64,000 nt of DNA, taken from an uncultured Actinomycetes bacterium (GTDB taxonomy: Bacteria; Actinomycetota; Acidimicrobiia; Acidimicrobiales; RAAP-2). This document shows, piece by piece, positions 16,455 to 24,375 of the stretch. The notes beneath the pieces are model-generated. The model searched no databases. It was not told the DNA's origin and worked only from the letters and a program-made list of their open reading frames with translations. Each line of letters starts with the position of its first letter. Position 1 is the stretch's first letter. A program made the position numbers and the translations under genes. The DNA is taken from contig CAIKUQ010000017.1 of assembly GCA_903830655.1 (NCBI GenBank), positions 21,158-85,157 of the forward strand, given 5' to 3'.

Positions 16455-17722
16455 ACCAGGTCCTCTTCTCTTTCAAACTTGGGCACGGTGGCGTAGAACT
16501 TGGTGCCGCGCGACCCCACGCAAGGTGAGCCATTGATGTGGTTCTGCAGATCCTTACTGAAGACCTGCAGAGCGGTACGGACCATGCGCACGACGCCGTC
16601 GGGGTGCTTGCAGGCCCCGCGACCATCAATCTCGGCGGCCCGTTGCACCAAGCGGTCGAGTGACTGCTTGCGGTCCTTTCCGCCCTGGACCAGTTGGTGC
16701 AGATCGTCGGCGAGTGCGGGAAGTCCAAAGGCGCAGGGACCACATTGGCGAGCCGATTCGTTGGCCATCCATTTTGTGATTCGGTAAGTTTCCATAAGGC
16801 CACACGCTTGCTTGGGCAACACCATGATGACTCCGGCGCCGACGCTGGCGCCAACCTCGGCGAGAAATTCGGTCGCAAAGGGCAAGCGAATGTTTTCGCC
16901 ACTAAACCAAGTTCCGCCGTACCCACCGAGCAGAATCGCGAGTGGGTCGGTGTCGGCCCCGGCAACTTCGAGAATGGCCTTGACCGGCGTTCCTAGGGCA
17001 ACTTCAATGACGTGAGGACGATCAACGGCGCCGGTGACCGAGACCAACGTAGAACCGGGTGAGCTGGCGGTACCGAGTTGGCGATACCACTGGGCCCCGT
17101 AGCGACCGATGAGCCCAACGTTCGCACAGGTCTCGGCATTGTCGACGAGGACGGCGCTGCGGCCAATACGCAAAATTGTGGGGCGATGAGGTCGGTATTG
17201 GGGGAGGGACTCATTGTCATCGAGCCAGTGAACGAGAGCCGATTCTTCACCCGCCACGTATCGCCAAGGCGGAGTGTGCAACTCAATCTCTGGTCCGCGC
17301 AAACTACGACGGGTGCGCTCGTGCAAAGCGCGCTTGACATGATTAATAACAATTGGGTTATCTCTCGAGACACATATCGCAATGCGTTTGGCGCCAATCA
17401 TGTGAGCCAACATTTCCGCGCCATCGATGACGAGGTGGGGATTGGCGTTGAGCAGGGCTAAATCCTTATGGGAGGAGGGCTCACCCTCCATGGCGTTAAC
17501 AACAACAAACTTGCCGTGTCCACGCTGTTCACCCAGTAGCTCAACCTTCTTAGAGGTAGGGAATCCCGCTCCACCACGACCGGTGAGGCCGGAGTCGCGT
17601 AATTCGGTGAGGAGATCTGCTTTGGGGTTGATTGGCCCGAACTCGTGGTCGTGTTCATCGAGTGAGAGTGGGCGACCCGATGCATGGTGCAAGAGGCGTG
17701 GGAGAGCGTTAGCGCTAATCAT
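16445..17722 (-). CDS. NuoF-like FMN/NADH-binding flavoprotein
   Basis: 425 aa, homologous to the 51-kDa subunit of complex I. FMN/NAD motifs: GLTGRGGAGFPTSKK (about residues 45-59) and NAMEGEPSSHKD (about 77-88). An SLBB-like segment lies in the middle. The C-terminal Fe-S region reads ESARQCGPC then RGAC; the usual pattern is ESCGxCxPC plus a distal Cys, so the first ligand is Ala and only three Cys remain. No other Nuo genes are nearby, so it is not part of complex I. ATG 17722 overlaps the upstream stop (ATGA). Confidence 0.85.
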   Translation of the reverse strand: MISANALPRLLHHASGRPLSLDEHDHEFGPINPKADLLTELRDSGLTGRGGAGFPTSKKVELLGEQRGHGKFVVVNAMEGEPSSHKDLALLNANPHLVIDGAEMLAHMIGAKRIAICVSRDNPIVINHVKRALHERTRRSLRGPEIELHTPPWRYVAGEESALVHWLDDNESLPQYRPHRPTILRIGRSAVLVDNAETCANVGLIGRYGAQWYRQLGTASSPGSTLVSVTGAVDRPHVIEVALGTPVKAILEVAGADTDPLAILLGGYGGTWFSGENIRLPFATEFLAEVGASVGAGVIMVLPKQACGLMETYRITKWMANESARQCGPCAFGLPALADDLHQLVQGGKDRKQSLDRLVQRAAEIDGRGACKHPDGVVRMVRTALQVFSKDLQNHINGSPCVGSRGTKFYATVPKFEREEDLVWE

Positions 17723-18375
17723 CGACGAGCCCTACCCTTCGAGGTCGGGCGCTGGTCACGAGGAAATGGCGCGGTTGCGGACTTGGTCCGAGGCGGCGCT
17801 ACACGCTCGAGTGGCGAGAGTGCAGTGCGCCCTCCCGCTCGAGTAGGTCGACCAAAGAAACGCCAGAGTCCCGCAACGACAATCGCTCCTGCGCAAAAAG
17901 CCACAAAAATGAGCCCCGAGGCCCCCTTGGTGTCAGTGCCGATGAGCGCTGCGTGGACGAGGGCGGTGATGTAGGCAATCCAGGAGAACCAGTGGATGAA
18001 GCGCCAGGTGGCGTTTTTGATTCGAACTTTCAGCAAGCTGGAAATCCAAACGGCCAAAATTAAGTCGAAGGCGATGGTCCCAATCGCCACTTGGGTGGTC
18101 TTATAGGGAGAAACAAAGGGCACCACCGTAGAGAACCAGCCGGTGGCGACGTAACCGTCGATCACCGTGGTCACAATGTGCAGGGCTAAAAAGATGACCG
18201 CCACAATCGATAAGGAGCGGTGAAGTTCGTTAATTTCAAAACGGCCAACAATGGTGCCGCCAATACGGTTAGCCACAAAGGTCCCGAGAAAAGCCACGAG
18301 GGTGAGCAACAGCAGCGCCACAATTCCCGTAGCTCGAGTTGAGTACCAAAGATACGGGGAGGTTAAGCCAATCAT
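17719..18375 (-). CDS. Ferric reductase-like transmembrane haem b protein
   Basis: 218 aa with about six helices. Paired membrane His residues (LHRSL and ALHIV near residues 46-62; FIHWF and LVHAA near 132-147) are the expected haem ligands of the ferric-reductase/NOX/YedZ-like fold. The C-terminal tail (about 180-218) is Arg/Pro-rich and cytoplasmic. No FAD/NAD domain is attached, so electrons must come from a partner, plausibly the NuoF-like protein and ferredoxin. ATG 18375 overlaps the apbE stop (ATGA). Confidence 0.83.
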   Translation of the reverse strand: MIGLTSPYLWYSTRATGIVALLLLTLVAFLGTFVANRIGGTIVGRFEINELHRSLSIVAVIFLALHIVTTVIDGYVATGWFSTVVPFVSPYKTTQVAIGTIAFDLILAVWISSLLKVRIKNATWRFIHWFSWIAYITALVHAALIGTDTKGASGLIFVAFCAGAIVVAGLWRFFGRPTRAGGRTALSPLERVAPPRTKSATAPFPRDQRPTSKGRARR

Positions 18376-19280
18376 GCGAGTTCTTCCTCTCTGGGCCAAG
18401 CGCCCACTAAATCAATGTCGCCATCAGTGCGCACCAGCCGTGCGGACAATCCCGCTTGCGCGAGGTAGTACGTGGCCTCTTCACCCCACACTAGGGCGGC
18501 GGTGGAGAACGCATTGGCCTCAACACAACTTGCCGCGACCACTGAAGCAGACCCGTAGAGTCCATCGGCCGAATCGCCAGTAAAGGGATTAATAATGTGA
18601 TTCAACTGCTGTCCCGCGCCTTGCCAGGTGCGAATCACGCGCGAGGAAGTTGCGACACCAGAATTGCTGAGCCCGAGGCGTGGATCGTGGTCGGTAGCTT
18701 GCAACGTGTCGCTGATCGCGATGGCCCACAGTCCGTCAGGACCCTCACCGCGCACAGCCACGTCACCACCAATTTCCACCACTACACCGCATGAGTCAGC
18801 CACGTCGTTGGCTACGAGATCGCAGGTCAGCGCTTTAGCGGTAGCCCCGAAATCCAATTGGCAGCCGTTACGTAAGCGCACAGTGCTCGACTGGTGGTCT
18901 ATTTCTATTGCGTCAAGACCAAGCGAGGGCTCGGTCGCACCAACTTCGATTGATTCGTCGTTGGCGATGACCGCATAGTCGCGGTCATAACCAAGCGCAA
19001 GTAAAGAGGGAAGGATTGTTGGGGAACAGGCGCCACCGGTTTGTTCGTAGGCCGATATGGCGGTGTTAAGGCACAGCTCAAATGTCGAAGAATAGGTCAT
19101 TGCTTCACCCTGACTCTGATTGAGTCTCGTTATTTCAGAGTCAGCAATGAACCGATTAGCGGCAGAGTCAATTGCCCTGAGCCAGTAGTCGAGCCGTTCA
19201 ACCCCGATTCCTAAGGCCTCATCCGAGGCGACCGTTAATGAACCGCTTACGCCCCACACAGTAAATCGGTGGGTTTTCAC
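18372..19280 (-). CDS. apbE: FAD:protein FMN transferase ApbE
   Basis: 302 aa from GTG 19280, whose GTG overlaps the TGA of the preceding gene; a longer ATG start at 19319 is possible. Motifs are the FAD-binding GATAKALTCDL (about residues 146-156), a glycine-rich VVEIGGDVAVRG (about 164-175) and HIINPFTGD (about 224-232), the ApbE metal/FAD signature. ApbE uses FAD to attach FMN to Thr/Ser of target proteins outside the cytoplasm. No lipobox or signal peptide is visible at this start. Its target should be an FMN_bind protein, which is not evident here. Confidence 0.9.
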   Translation of the reverse strand: MKTHRFTVWGVSGSLTVASDEALGIGVERLDYWLRAIDSAANRFIADSEITRLNQSQGEAMTYSSTFELCLNTAISAYEQTGGACSPTILPSLLALGYDRDYAVIANDESIEVGATEPSLGLDAIEIDHQSSTVRLRNGCQLDFGATAKALTCDLVANDVADSCGVVVEIGGDVAVRGEGPDGLWAIAISDTLQATDHDPRLGLSNSGVATSSRVIRTWQGAGQQLNHIINPFTGDSADGLYGSASVVAASCVEANAFSTAALVWGEEATYYLAQAGLSARLVRTDGDIDLVGAWPREEELA

Positions 19281-19576
19281 CAACAACCCAGGAAGGTTCC
19301 CGAAGCTGAAGTGTGGCAAACCGTAGGGGTGGTCACCGGTACGGTCCTAACGGTGGTTGGGGTGGAGGGACGAGTAGTGGGGGTTGTACCGCCACCGGTG
19401 GTGGTTGTGGTTGTGGGGACGGTGTTGGTCGTGGTTGACGCGGTCGAGGTACTGGCGAAGTAGGCCACCATGCCCGCGGAAAGTGCGCTCGCTACGAGAA
19501 AGATTGAGTTAGACAAGAGGCGAACGCGAGCGAATCGACGGTCTCTCAGTTGTGGAGTTCTAGGTGTTGGAGTCAT
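19277..19576 (-). CDS. Thr-rich membrane-anchored small protein, possible truncated flavin acceptor
   Basis: 99 aa. A basic N-terminus, one helix (about residues 23-43), then an almost pure Thr/Pro/Gly linker (about 44-82) and a short tail ending in CHTSASGTFLGCW. An AAGAAGG Shine-Dalgarno lies 6 bases before the ATG. It is the first gene of the redox operon and its stop overlaps apbE. In related actinobacterial operons this slot usually holds an FMN_bind protein of helix-linker-FMN_bind layout (from memory). Here the folded domain is missing and the tail resembles only its first residues. Function unknown. Confidence 0.6.
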   Translation of the reverse strand: MTPTPRTPQLRDRRFARVRLLSNSIFLVASALSAGMVAYFASTSTASTTTNTVPTTTTTTGGGTTPTTRPSTPTTVRTVPVTTPTVCHTSASGTFLGCW

Positions 19577-19653
19577 GGTTTGCCTTCTTTGGAGGTGTCT
19601 CTAGTGTGTCAGCCCTAAATAAAGTTCATCAACGTGGAGGGTAAGAAACCCCT

Positions 19654-19678
19654 AAAAGAGTTGGCTTTATCTTAACTC
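19654..19678 (-). terminator. Weak hairpin-T4 after the histidine kinase
   Basis: On the minus strand GAGTT, an 11-base loop and AACTC are followed by TTTT. The stem is only 5 bp and spans the kinase stop, so termination would be partial at best. Confidence 0.22.
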
Positions 19679-21010
19679 TGAAGGGGTGGTTGTGGGCAGG
19701 GTCAGGACCATGCGAGCACCACCGAGATCTGGGTCAGACTCGACTGAAATATGTCCATTGAACTCCTCGACGACCTGCTGGACGATCGAGAGCCCCAATC
19801 CCGACCCCGGCAGCGATCTGGCCGACGGGGAGCGCCAAAAGCGGTCAAAGACAAAGGCCCGATCGGCTTCGGCGATACCCGGCCCAGAATCCGAGACGCT
19901 CACCACACCCGCTTTGCTCGCGACCTTGATTCGTCCGTTTTCCGGGGTGAATTTAATGGCGTTGGTAAGCAAGTTAGAAATTGCCCGCACTAAGCGGTCG
20001 TGGCGTCCGTCAACGCTTGACGCAACGACATCAGATTCGATCGTGATGTTCTTGATCCGGGCGTAGGTGCGGGCAGTATCGAGACATTCATCGATAACTT
20101 CGTCGAGCGATATTTTTACAATCGGACCCTCCGAACGATTGCCGCGAGCAAGTTCAGCGAGGTCACCAACGAGCGCTGTTAATTCATCGACTTGGGTCTC
20201 GACGTCGGTGGTCAGCTGTTCGAGGTCGGCGGGGGAGAGATTCTTGGCTTTGCTCAGAACCTGAGCGTTGGTGCGCAAACTTGTTAGGGGAGTTCGGAGT
20301 TCGTGACTCGCGTCGAGTACTAACTGCCGCTGCAACTGTTGGCTGTTTTCGACATTGCCGAGCAGCAGATTAAAGGTTCGACGCAAACGACCCAGTTCGT
20401 CGTTGCCCTCTTCACTGAGGCGTGCGTGCAAATTATGGGAATTAGCAATTTTTTCGATTTCGTCGGTGACCGCTTCGAGGGGCAGTACTGCCCGGCGTGC
20501 TAACCACAGGCCGAACCCGAGGGCAAAGATAAGCCCAGCGAGCAATATCAGCAAATTAGTTGGAAGAACGTGGTTATTCGTTGCTAATTGGGCATCGATG
20601 GGCTCTTGGTACACATTGGCGGTTGCGGTGTCAAACACGCACACGTCGTCGGGACAGGACACCTCAGAGTTAGCGGGACGATAGACGATGTACTGGCGGA
20701 AGTGCTGCCCGTTGCGAAGGATCGTGCGAAATTGGGTGGGTTCTTTGCCATTGGCAATCGCGATGAGAAGTTTGTCGGCGGGCAATCTAACTGAGGGTGA
20801 AATCGCCCCCGAGGTCGAGACAATTTCGAAGGGTGGGTTCGCCCGTTGGTCCTCATTGCCAGCAACGCTCGTGGCGCTGCTACGCAAACTCGCGTCCACT
20901 GAGGTGAGGGCTGAGTTGTGGGTCGTGTAAAAAGCCGCCACCGAGGCGAGTACCGCCACCAGCGAGGCGGACAGCACGGCCGCTACAACGACGCGAGTGC
21001 GAAACTTCAT
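19667..21010 (-). CDS. Membrane sensor histidine kinase (MprB/PrrB-like)
   Basis: 447 aa. TM1 about residues 7-28, an extracytoplasmic sensor about 29-150, TM2 about 151-171, HAMP, the HisKA box ASHELRTPLTS (phosphorylated His, about 235), and HATPase motifs SNLLTNAIKF (N box), DSGPGIA and GSGLGLSI. The sensor domain holds a CPDDVC pair (Cys119, Cys124). ATG 21010 overlaps the response-regulator stop (ATGA). It lies directly upstream of, and in the same direction as, the redox operon, so that operon is its likely target (inference). Confidence 0.92.
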   Translation of the reverse strand: MKFRTRVVVAAVLSASLVAVLASVAAFYTTHNSALTSVDASLRSSATSVAGNEDQRANPPFEIVSTSGAISPSVRLPADKLLIAIANGKEPTQFRTILRNGQHFRQYIVYRPANSEVSCPDDVCVFDTATANVYQEPIDAQLATNNHVLPTNLLILLAGLIFALGFGLWLARRAVLPLEAVTDEIEKIANSHNLHARLSEEGNDELGRLRRTFNLLLGNVENSQQLQRQLVLDASHELRTPLTSLRTNAQVLSKAKNLSPADLEQLTTDVETQVDELTALVGDLAELARGNRSEGPIVKISLDEVIDECLDTARTYARIKNITIESDVVASSVDGRHDRLVRAISNLLTNAIKFTPENGRIKVASKAGVVSVSDSGPGIAEADRAFVFDRFWRSPSARSLPGSGLGLSIVQQVVEEFNGHISVESDPDLGGARMVLTLPTTTPSELR

Positions 21011-21705
21011 GATGCGCGCAACGAGTACCCAACACCACGAGCGGTGTGCAGCAAGCGGATCTCACCATCTTCTTCGAGCTTGCGACGGAGATAGCCGATG
21101 TAGACCGCCAGTGAGTTTGTCCCCGAATCAAAGTTGTACCCCCAGACAAGATCCAAAATCTGGTCACGGGTGAGAACTTGGCGGGGGTGTTGCATGAAGA
21201 GCTCGAGCAATTCAAACTCAATTTTTGTTAACTCAATCTTGCGAACTCCGCGGAACACCTCTCGAGTATTGGGGTTCAGGGTTAGGTCTTCAAAGCGCAG
21301 ATTGGCGGCCTCGCCCCCGTTGGCTTGCCTGCGTCGCAGCAACGCTCGAAGGCGCGCGAGCAACTCAGCGAGGTCAAAGGGCTTGACCAGGTAGTCATCG
21401 GCTCCGACGTCGAGGCCCTCAACGCGGTCGTTCACCGCGTCTCGTGCGGTCAGCATCAAGATGGGGGTGGCGTCTCCCGATTGACGAATTCGGCGGCAAA
21501 TTTCTAGACCGTCAATATCGGGGAGTTGGAGGTCCAAAATAATTGCGTCGGGAGCACGGAGTTGGAATGATTTTAAGGCCGAGGCCCCGTCTTCAAAGAG
21601 CTCCACCTCGTAATTTTCCATGCGCAGGGCGCGACCCAAGGAGGTGCGGATGGCGCCATCGTCATCAACGATTGCCACATAGAGGCTGGCGTTTTCAGCG
21701 GACAC
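21007..21705 (-). CDS. OmpR/PhoB-family response regulator
   Basis: 232 aa. Receiver domain about residues 9-122 with DDD near 14-16, the phospho-acceptor Asp in ILDLQLPDIDG (about 55) and Lys in LVKPFD (about 105). The C-terminal winged helix (about 137-230) ends in RTARGVGY-like HTARGVGYSLR. GTG 21705 is chosen because AAGGAG lies 6 bases upstream; the open frame back to 21762 adds unconserved residues. It is the partner of the adjacent histidine kinase. Confidence 0.94.
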   Translation of the reverse strand: MSAENASLYVAIVDDDGAIRTSLGRALRMENYEVELFEDGASALKSFQLRAPDAIILDLQLPDIDGLEICRRIRQSGDATPILMLTARDAVNDRVEGLDVGADDYLVKPFDLAELLARLRALLRRRQANGGEAANLRFEDLTLNPNTREVFRGVRKIELTKIEFELLELFMQHPRQVLTRDQILDLVWGYNFDSGTNSLAVYIGYLRRKLEEDGEIRLLHTARGVGYSLRAS

Positions 21706-21806
21706 GACGGTCTCCTTCAGGTTTGTTCTAGGCTCTAGTGTGGCTAAGTGCCATAAAGGCAAACCACAGTTTTAATAAGAATACGTTCAAAATTGTGGAC
21801 CACCGG

Positions 21807-21882
21807 TGGCGGGTAGTTCAATTGGCAGAACAACGGACTTTGAATCCGTCGGTTGGAGGTTCGAACCCTCCCCCGCCAGCCA
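21807..21882 (+). tRNA. tRNA-Gln (anticodon TTG)
   Basis: Acceptor TGGCGGG (21807-21813) pairs with CCCGCCA (21872-21878), with discriminator G and encoded CCA at 21880-21882. The D stem is GTTC/GAAC. The anticodon arm is ACGGA-CTTTGAA-TCCGT, with TTG at 21840-21842. The T arm is GGAGG-TTCGAAC-CCTCC. All arms are complete and it reads CAA/CAG. Confidence 0.97.
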
Positions 21883-21919
21883 ACACGGTAGGCCTGGCCC
21901 CATGCGAGAGACTTGACAG

Positions 21920-22684
21920 GTGACACATCCAGTAACGGCCATCGTGCTCGCCGCGGGAGCGGGAAAGCGCATGCAGTCGGACTTACCCAAGCCACTGCAT
22001 CAGCTGCAAGGTCGACCAATGATCGACTGGGTGATCGACGCCCTCGGTGACAGTCGAATCTCGGCCGGCGCCGTTGTGGTGGGGCACGGGGGAGAGCAAC
22101 TGCAAAGCCACGTCGAGCGCTTGACGAATAATTCGCTGGACTGGAACTTTGTCGAGCAACATGAACAACTCGGCACCGGTCACGCTGCCAGTTTGGCGCT
22201 GGCCTCGTTGCCGCTCGGTGACGATGACCTCGTGCTCATCCTCCCTGGCGATACGCCCCTGTTGCGTGCTTCGAGCATCACCACACTCTTGGATCACCAC
22301 CTCGCGACCCCAGCGGTACTGAGTGTCTTGAGTGCGGTGGTTGCTAGCCCCACTGGTTATGGCCGCATGGTGCACGATAGCCACGGCAACCTCGCCGGCA
22401 TTGTTGAAGAACGTGACGCCACCCCCGAGCAACGAGAAATTCACGAAATAAACACGGGCATCATGGTCGGCACCGCTTCGGCCCTCCGTTCGGCCCTCGA
22501 GCGTGTAGGTCGAAGAAATGCGCAAGGCGAGTTCTATCTAACCGACGTCATCGGGATTCTGGTGGCCCAGGGCATGGTCGTTCGGGCCGAGAGTTTGGGA
22601 GACCCCCGTGAGGCTCAAGGCGTGAATGACCCCGAGCAGTTGGCCTCCTGCGAAGCGGCGCTGGCTGAGCGTGGGCTGGAATAA
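21920..22684 (+). CDS. glmU: GlmU-type UDP-GlcNAc pyrophosphorylase, single domain
   Basis: 254 aa. Nucleotidyltransferase signature LAAGAGKRMQSDLPKPLH (about residues 10-27), then QLGTGHA, PGDTPLL (metal Asp), GYGR and EINTGIM, all typical of the uridylyltransferase half of GlmU. The left-handed beta-helix acetyltransferase half of normal GlmU (about 450-480 aa) is absent; the gene ends by a TAA at 22684. It keeps the glmU slot before prs. The GTG start lies 37 bases after tRNA-Gln. It would make UDP-GlcNAc only if GlcNAc-1-P is supplied by another acetyltransferase. Confidence 0.85.
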   Translation: MTHPVTAIVLAAGAGKRMQSDLPKPLHQLQGRPMIDWVIDALGDSRISAGAVVVGHGGEQLQSHVERLTNNSLDWNFVEQHEQLGTGHAASLALASLPLGDDDLVLILPGDTPLLRASSITTLLDHHLATPAVLSVLSAVVASPTGYGRMVHDSHGNLAGIVEERDATPEQREIHEINTGIMVGTASALRSALERVGRRNAQGEFYLTDVIGILVAQGMVVRAESLGDPREAQGVNDPEQLASCEAALAERGLE

Positions 22685-22703
22685 ATCTCTCGCCCTCTTC
22701 AAC

Positions 22704-22709
22704 TACGAT
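22704..22709 (+). promoter_or_regulatory. -10 box TACGAT for prs
   Basis: TACGAT, 6 bases before GTG 22716, which supports that start. Confidence 0.4.
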
Positions 22710-22715
22710 TTAGTC

Positions 22716-23690
22716 GTGGAGTCACTGTCTAAGCGTCGTCTGGTCATCGTTTCGGGTCGCTGTCACCCGGCCCTCGCTCAGGATGTCGCCGACAACCTGG
22801 GGGTTGAATTAACCAACGCCAATGTGCGTGAATTCGCTAACGGCGAAATCCATTGTCGCTTTGATGAGTCAGTACGTGGCGCTCACGTGTTCATCATTCA
22901 AACTCACGCCACACCCGTTAATGATGCGCTGATGGAGCAGCTCATCATGATCGACGCCGCCAAGCGCGCGAGTGCGAAATCCATCACCGCCGTGATTCCC
23001 AACTATGGCTACGCGCGTCAAGACCGCAAGTCCGCCGGACGCGAACCAATCACCGCCAAGCTGGTCGCGGACATGCTCCAAACTGCCGGAGCTACTCGCG
23101 TGTTGAGCGTGGACTTCCACTCCGGTCAGATCCAAGGCTTCTTTGATATTCCCGTGGACCACTTGGTCGCCGCTCCCGTGCTCGAGGCGTACCTTCGTGC
23201 CAACACTGACCCCAAGCGTATGGTGGTGGTGGCTCCCGACGCTGGTCGCGTGAAGGTCGCCGAACGCTACGCCCAACACCTCGGCTGTGATCTCGCCCTG
23301 GTACACAAAACTCGCCCGAAGGGAACGGCCAACGTGGTTGAAGCGCGCCACGTGGTCGGTGACGTTCTTGGTCGTCACTGCGTTTTGATTGACGACATGA
23401 TTGATACCGCCGGTACCATCGTGGCCGCCTGTGACTTGTTAAAGGAGCACGGCGCTGAAGAAATCTGGGTGATGGCGACCCACGCCGTCTTCTCACCACC
23501 GGCCGCTGAACGCCTATTCAACGCCCCAGTTAGCCGCGTCGTGGTGACCGACACTTTGCCCCTCAGCCCAGAAAAGCGCTTCGAAAAGTTGGAAATCCTT
23601 TCTGTCGCCCCCCTCATCGCTAACGCAATTTCCGCAATTTTTGAAGATTCCTCGGTCTCGGAAATCTTCGGTGGCGAGAACCTGCTCTAG
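22716..23690 (+). CDS. prs: Ribose-phosphate pyrophosphokinase (PRPP synthetase)
   Basis: 324 aa class I PRPP synthetase. It has FANGEIHCRFDESVRG, ATP-site RQDRKSAGREPI (about residues 106-117), metal and ribose-5-P motifs VDFHSGQIQGFFDIP, and the PRPP-binding loop DDMIDTAGTI (about 224-233). The open frame extends upstream to 22626 within glmU. GTG 22716 is the likely start because homologues begin just before KRRLVIVSGR and a leaderless -10 precedes it. Confidence 0.96.
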   Translation: MESLSKRRLVIVSGRCHPALAQDVADNLGVELTNANVREFANGEIHCRFDESVRGAHVFIIQTHATPVNDALMEQLIMIDAAKRASAKSITAVIPNYGYARQDRKSAGREPITAKLVADMLQTAGATRVLSVDFHSGQIQGFFDIPVDHLVAAPVLEAYLRANTDPKRMVVVAPDAGRVKVAERYAQHLGCDLALVHKTRPKGTANVVEARHVVGDVLGRHCVLIDDMIDTAGTIVAACDLLKEHGAEEIWVMATHAVFSPPAAERLFNAPVSRVVVTDTLPLSPEKRFEKLEILSVAPLIANAISAIFEDSSVSEIFGGENLL

Positions 23691-23698
23691 CCAAAAGT

Positions 23699-23713
23699 GA
23701 GGCCCTGGGCCTC
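23699..23713. repeat. 15-bp perfect palindrome upstream of rplY
   Basis: GAGGCCC-T-GGGCCTC lies just after prs and 4 bases before the TAGACT box of rplY. It could be a protein-binding site or a weak terminator. No T-run follows. Confidence 0.4.
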
Positions 23714-23717
23714 GGGC

Positions 23718-23723
23718 TAGACT
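23718..23723 (+). promoter_or_regulatory. -10 box TAGACT for rplY
   Basis: TAGACT, with a predicted leader of about 40 bases ending in AAGGAG before ATG 23771. Confidence 0.35.
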
Positions 23724-23770
23724 GAGAAGCCCTGTTGCCCATAGGCACAGCCATTCGCCAAGGAGTCACC

Positions 23771-24370
23771 ATGTCTCAGATCACTTTGAGTGCCGCAACT
23801 GACCGCGTGCACGGTTCAGCCTCTTCACGCCGCTTGCGCATTGCCGGTTCTATTCCCGGTGTTATGTACGGTGAAGGCGTCACCCCAGTTCCCCTGTCGG
23901 TGAACGCCAAAGAGTTCCGTACCGCAGTTTCGGGCGAGCAAGGTCTCAACTCCTTGATCAACCTCGAAGTGGCCGGCAAGTCCTACACCGTTTTGGCTCG
24001 TGAACTCCAGCGTCACAAGGTGCGCGGTACCGTGGCGCACATTGACTTCCAAGTAGTTGACCCCAACAAGCCAGTAGTGGCCGAAGTGCCATTGCACGTT
24101 ATTGGTGATGCCGTCGAAGTACGTCACGCCGACTGGGAAGTCGACCAGCAGCTCTTCAACATCGAAGTTAAGGCTCGTCCCAGCGACATCCCGACCTTCG
24201 TCAACGTTGACATCAACGAACTCAAGCCTGGTGGCGCAATTCGCATCAGTGACCTCACCCTGCCTGCAGGCGTTGAGGCTACGGCTGACCCACACCTGGC
24301 CGTCGTTGCCACCTTCCCCGGTCGCGCTGCGAAGCAGACTGAAGCTGCCGCCGCACCTGAACCCAGTTAA
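23771..24370 (+). CDS. rplY: 50S ribosomal protein L25/TL5 (CTC family)
   Basis: 199 aa: an N-terminal 5S rRNA-binding L25 domain (about residues 1-90, with SRRLRIAGSIPGVMYGEG) plus the C-terminal TL5 beta domain (about 95-185), ending in an Ala/Glu-rich tail. This is the general-stress CTC form. ATG 23771 has AAGGAG 5 bases upstream, whereas the open frame from 23735 lacks one. It sits in the prs-rplY-pth-mfd order common to actinobacteria. Confidence 0.93.
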   Translation: MSQITLSAATDRVHGSASSRRLRIAGSIPGVMYGEGVTPVPLSVNAKEFRTAVSGEQGLNSLINLEVAGKSYTVLARELQRHKVRGTVAHIDFQVVDPNKPVVAEVPLHVIGDAVEVRHADWEVDQQLFNIEVKARPSDIPTFVNVDINELKPGGAIRISDLTLPAGVEATADPHLAVVATFPGRAAKQTEAAAAPEPS

Positions 24371-24375
24371 TTCAG

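Noticed and set aside
16445..17722. Complex I subunit NuoF
   Set aside because: No other nuo genes are nearby, the Fe-S motif differs, and it is coupled to ferric-reductase-like and ferredoxin genes.
19330..19450. GT-rich run on the plus strand as a DNA repeat element
   Set aside because: It is the complement of the Thr-rich linker codons of the 19277-19576 gene.
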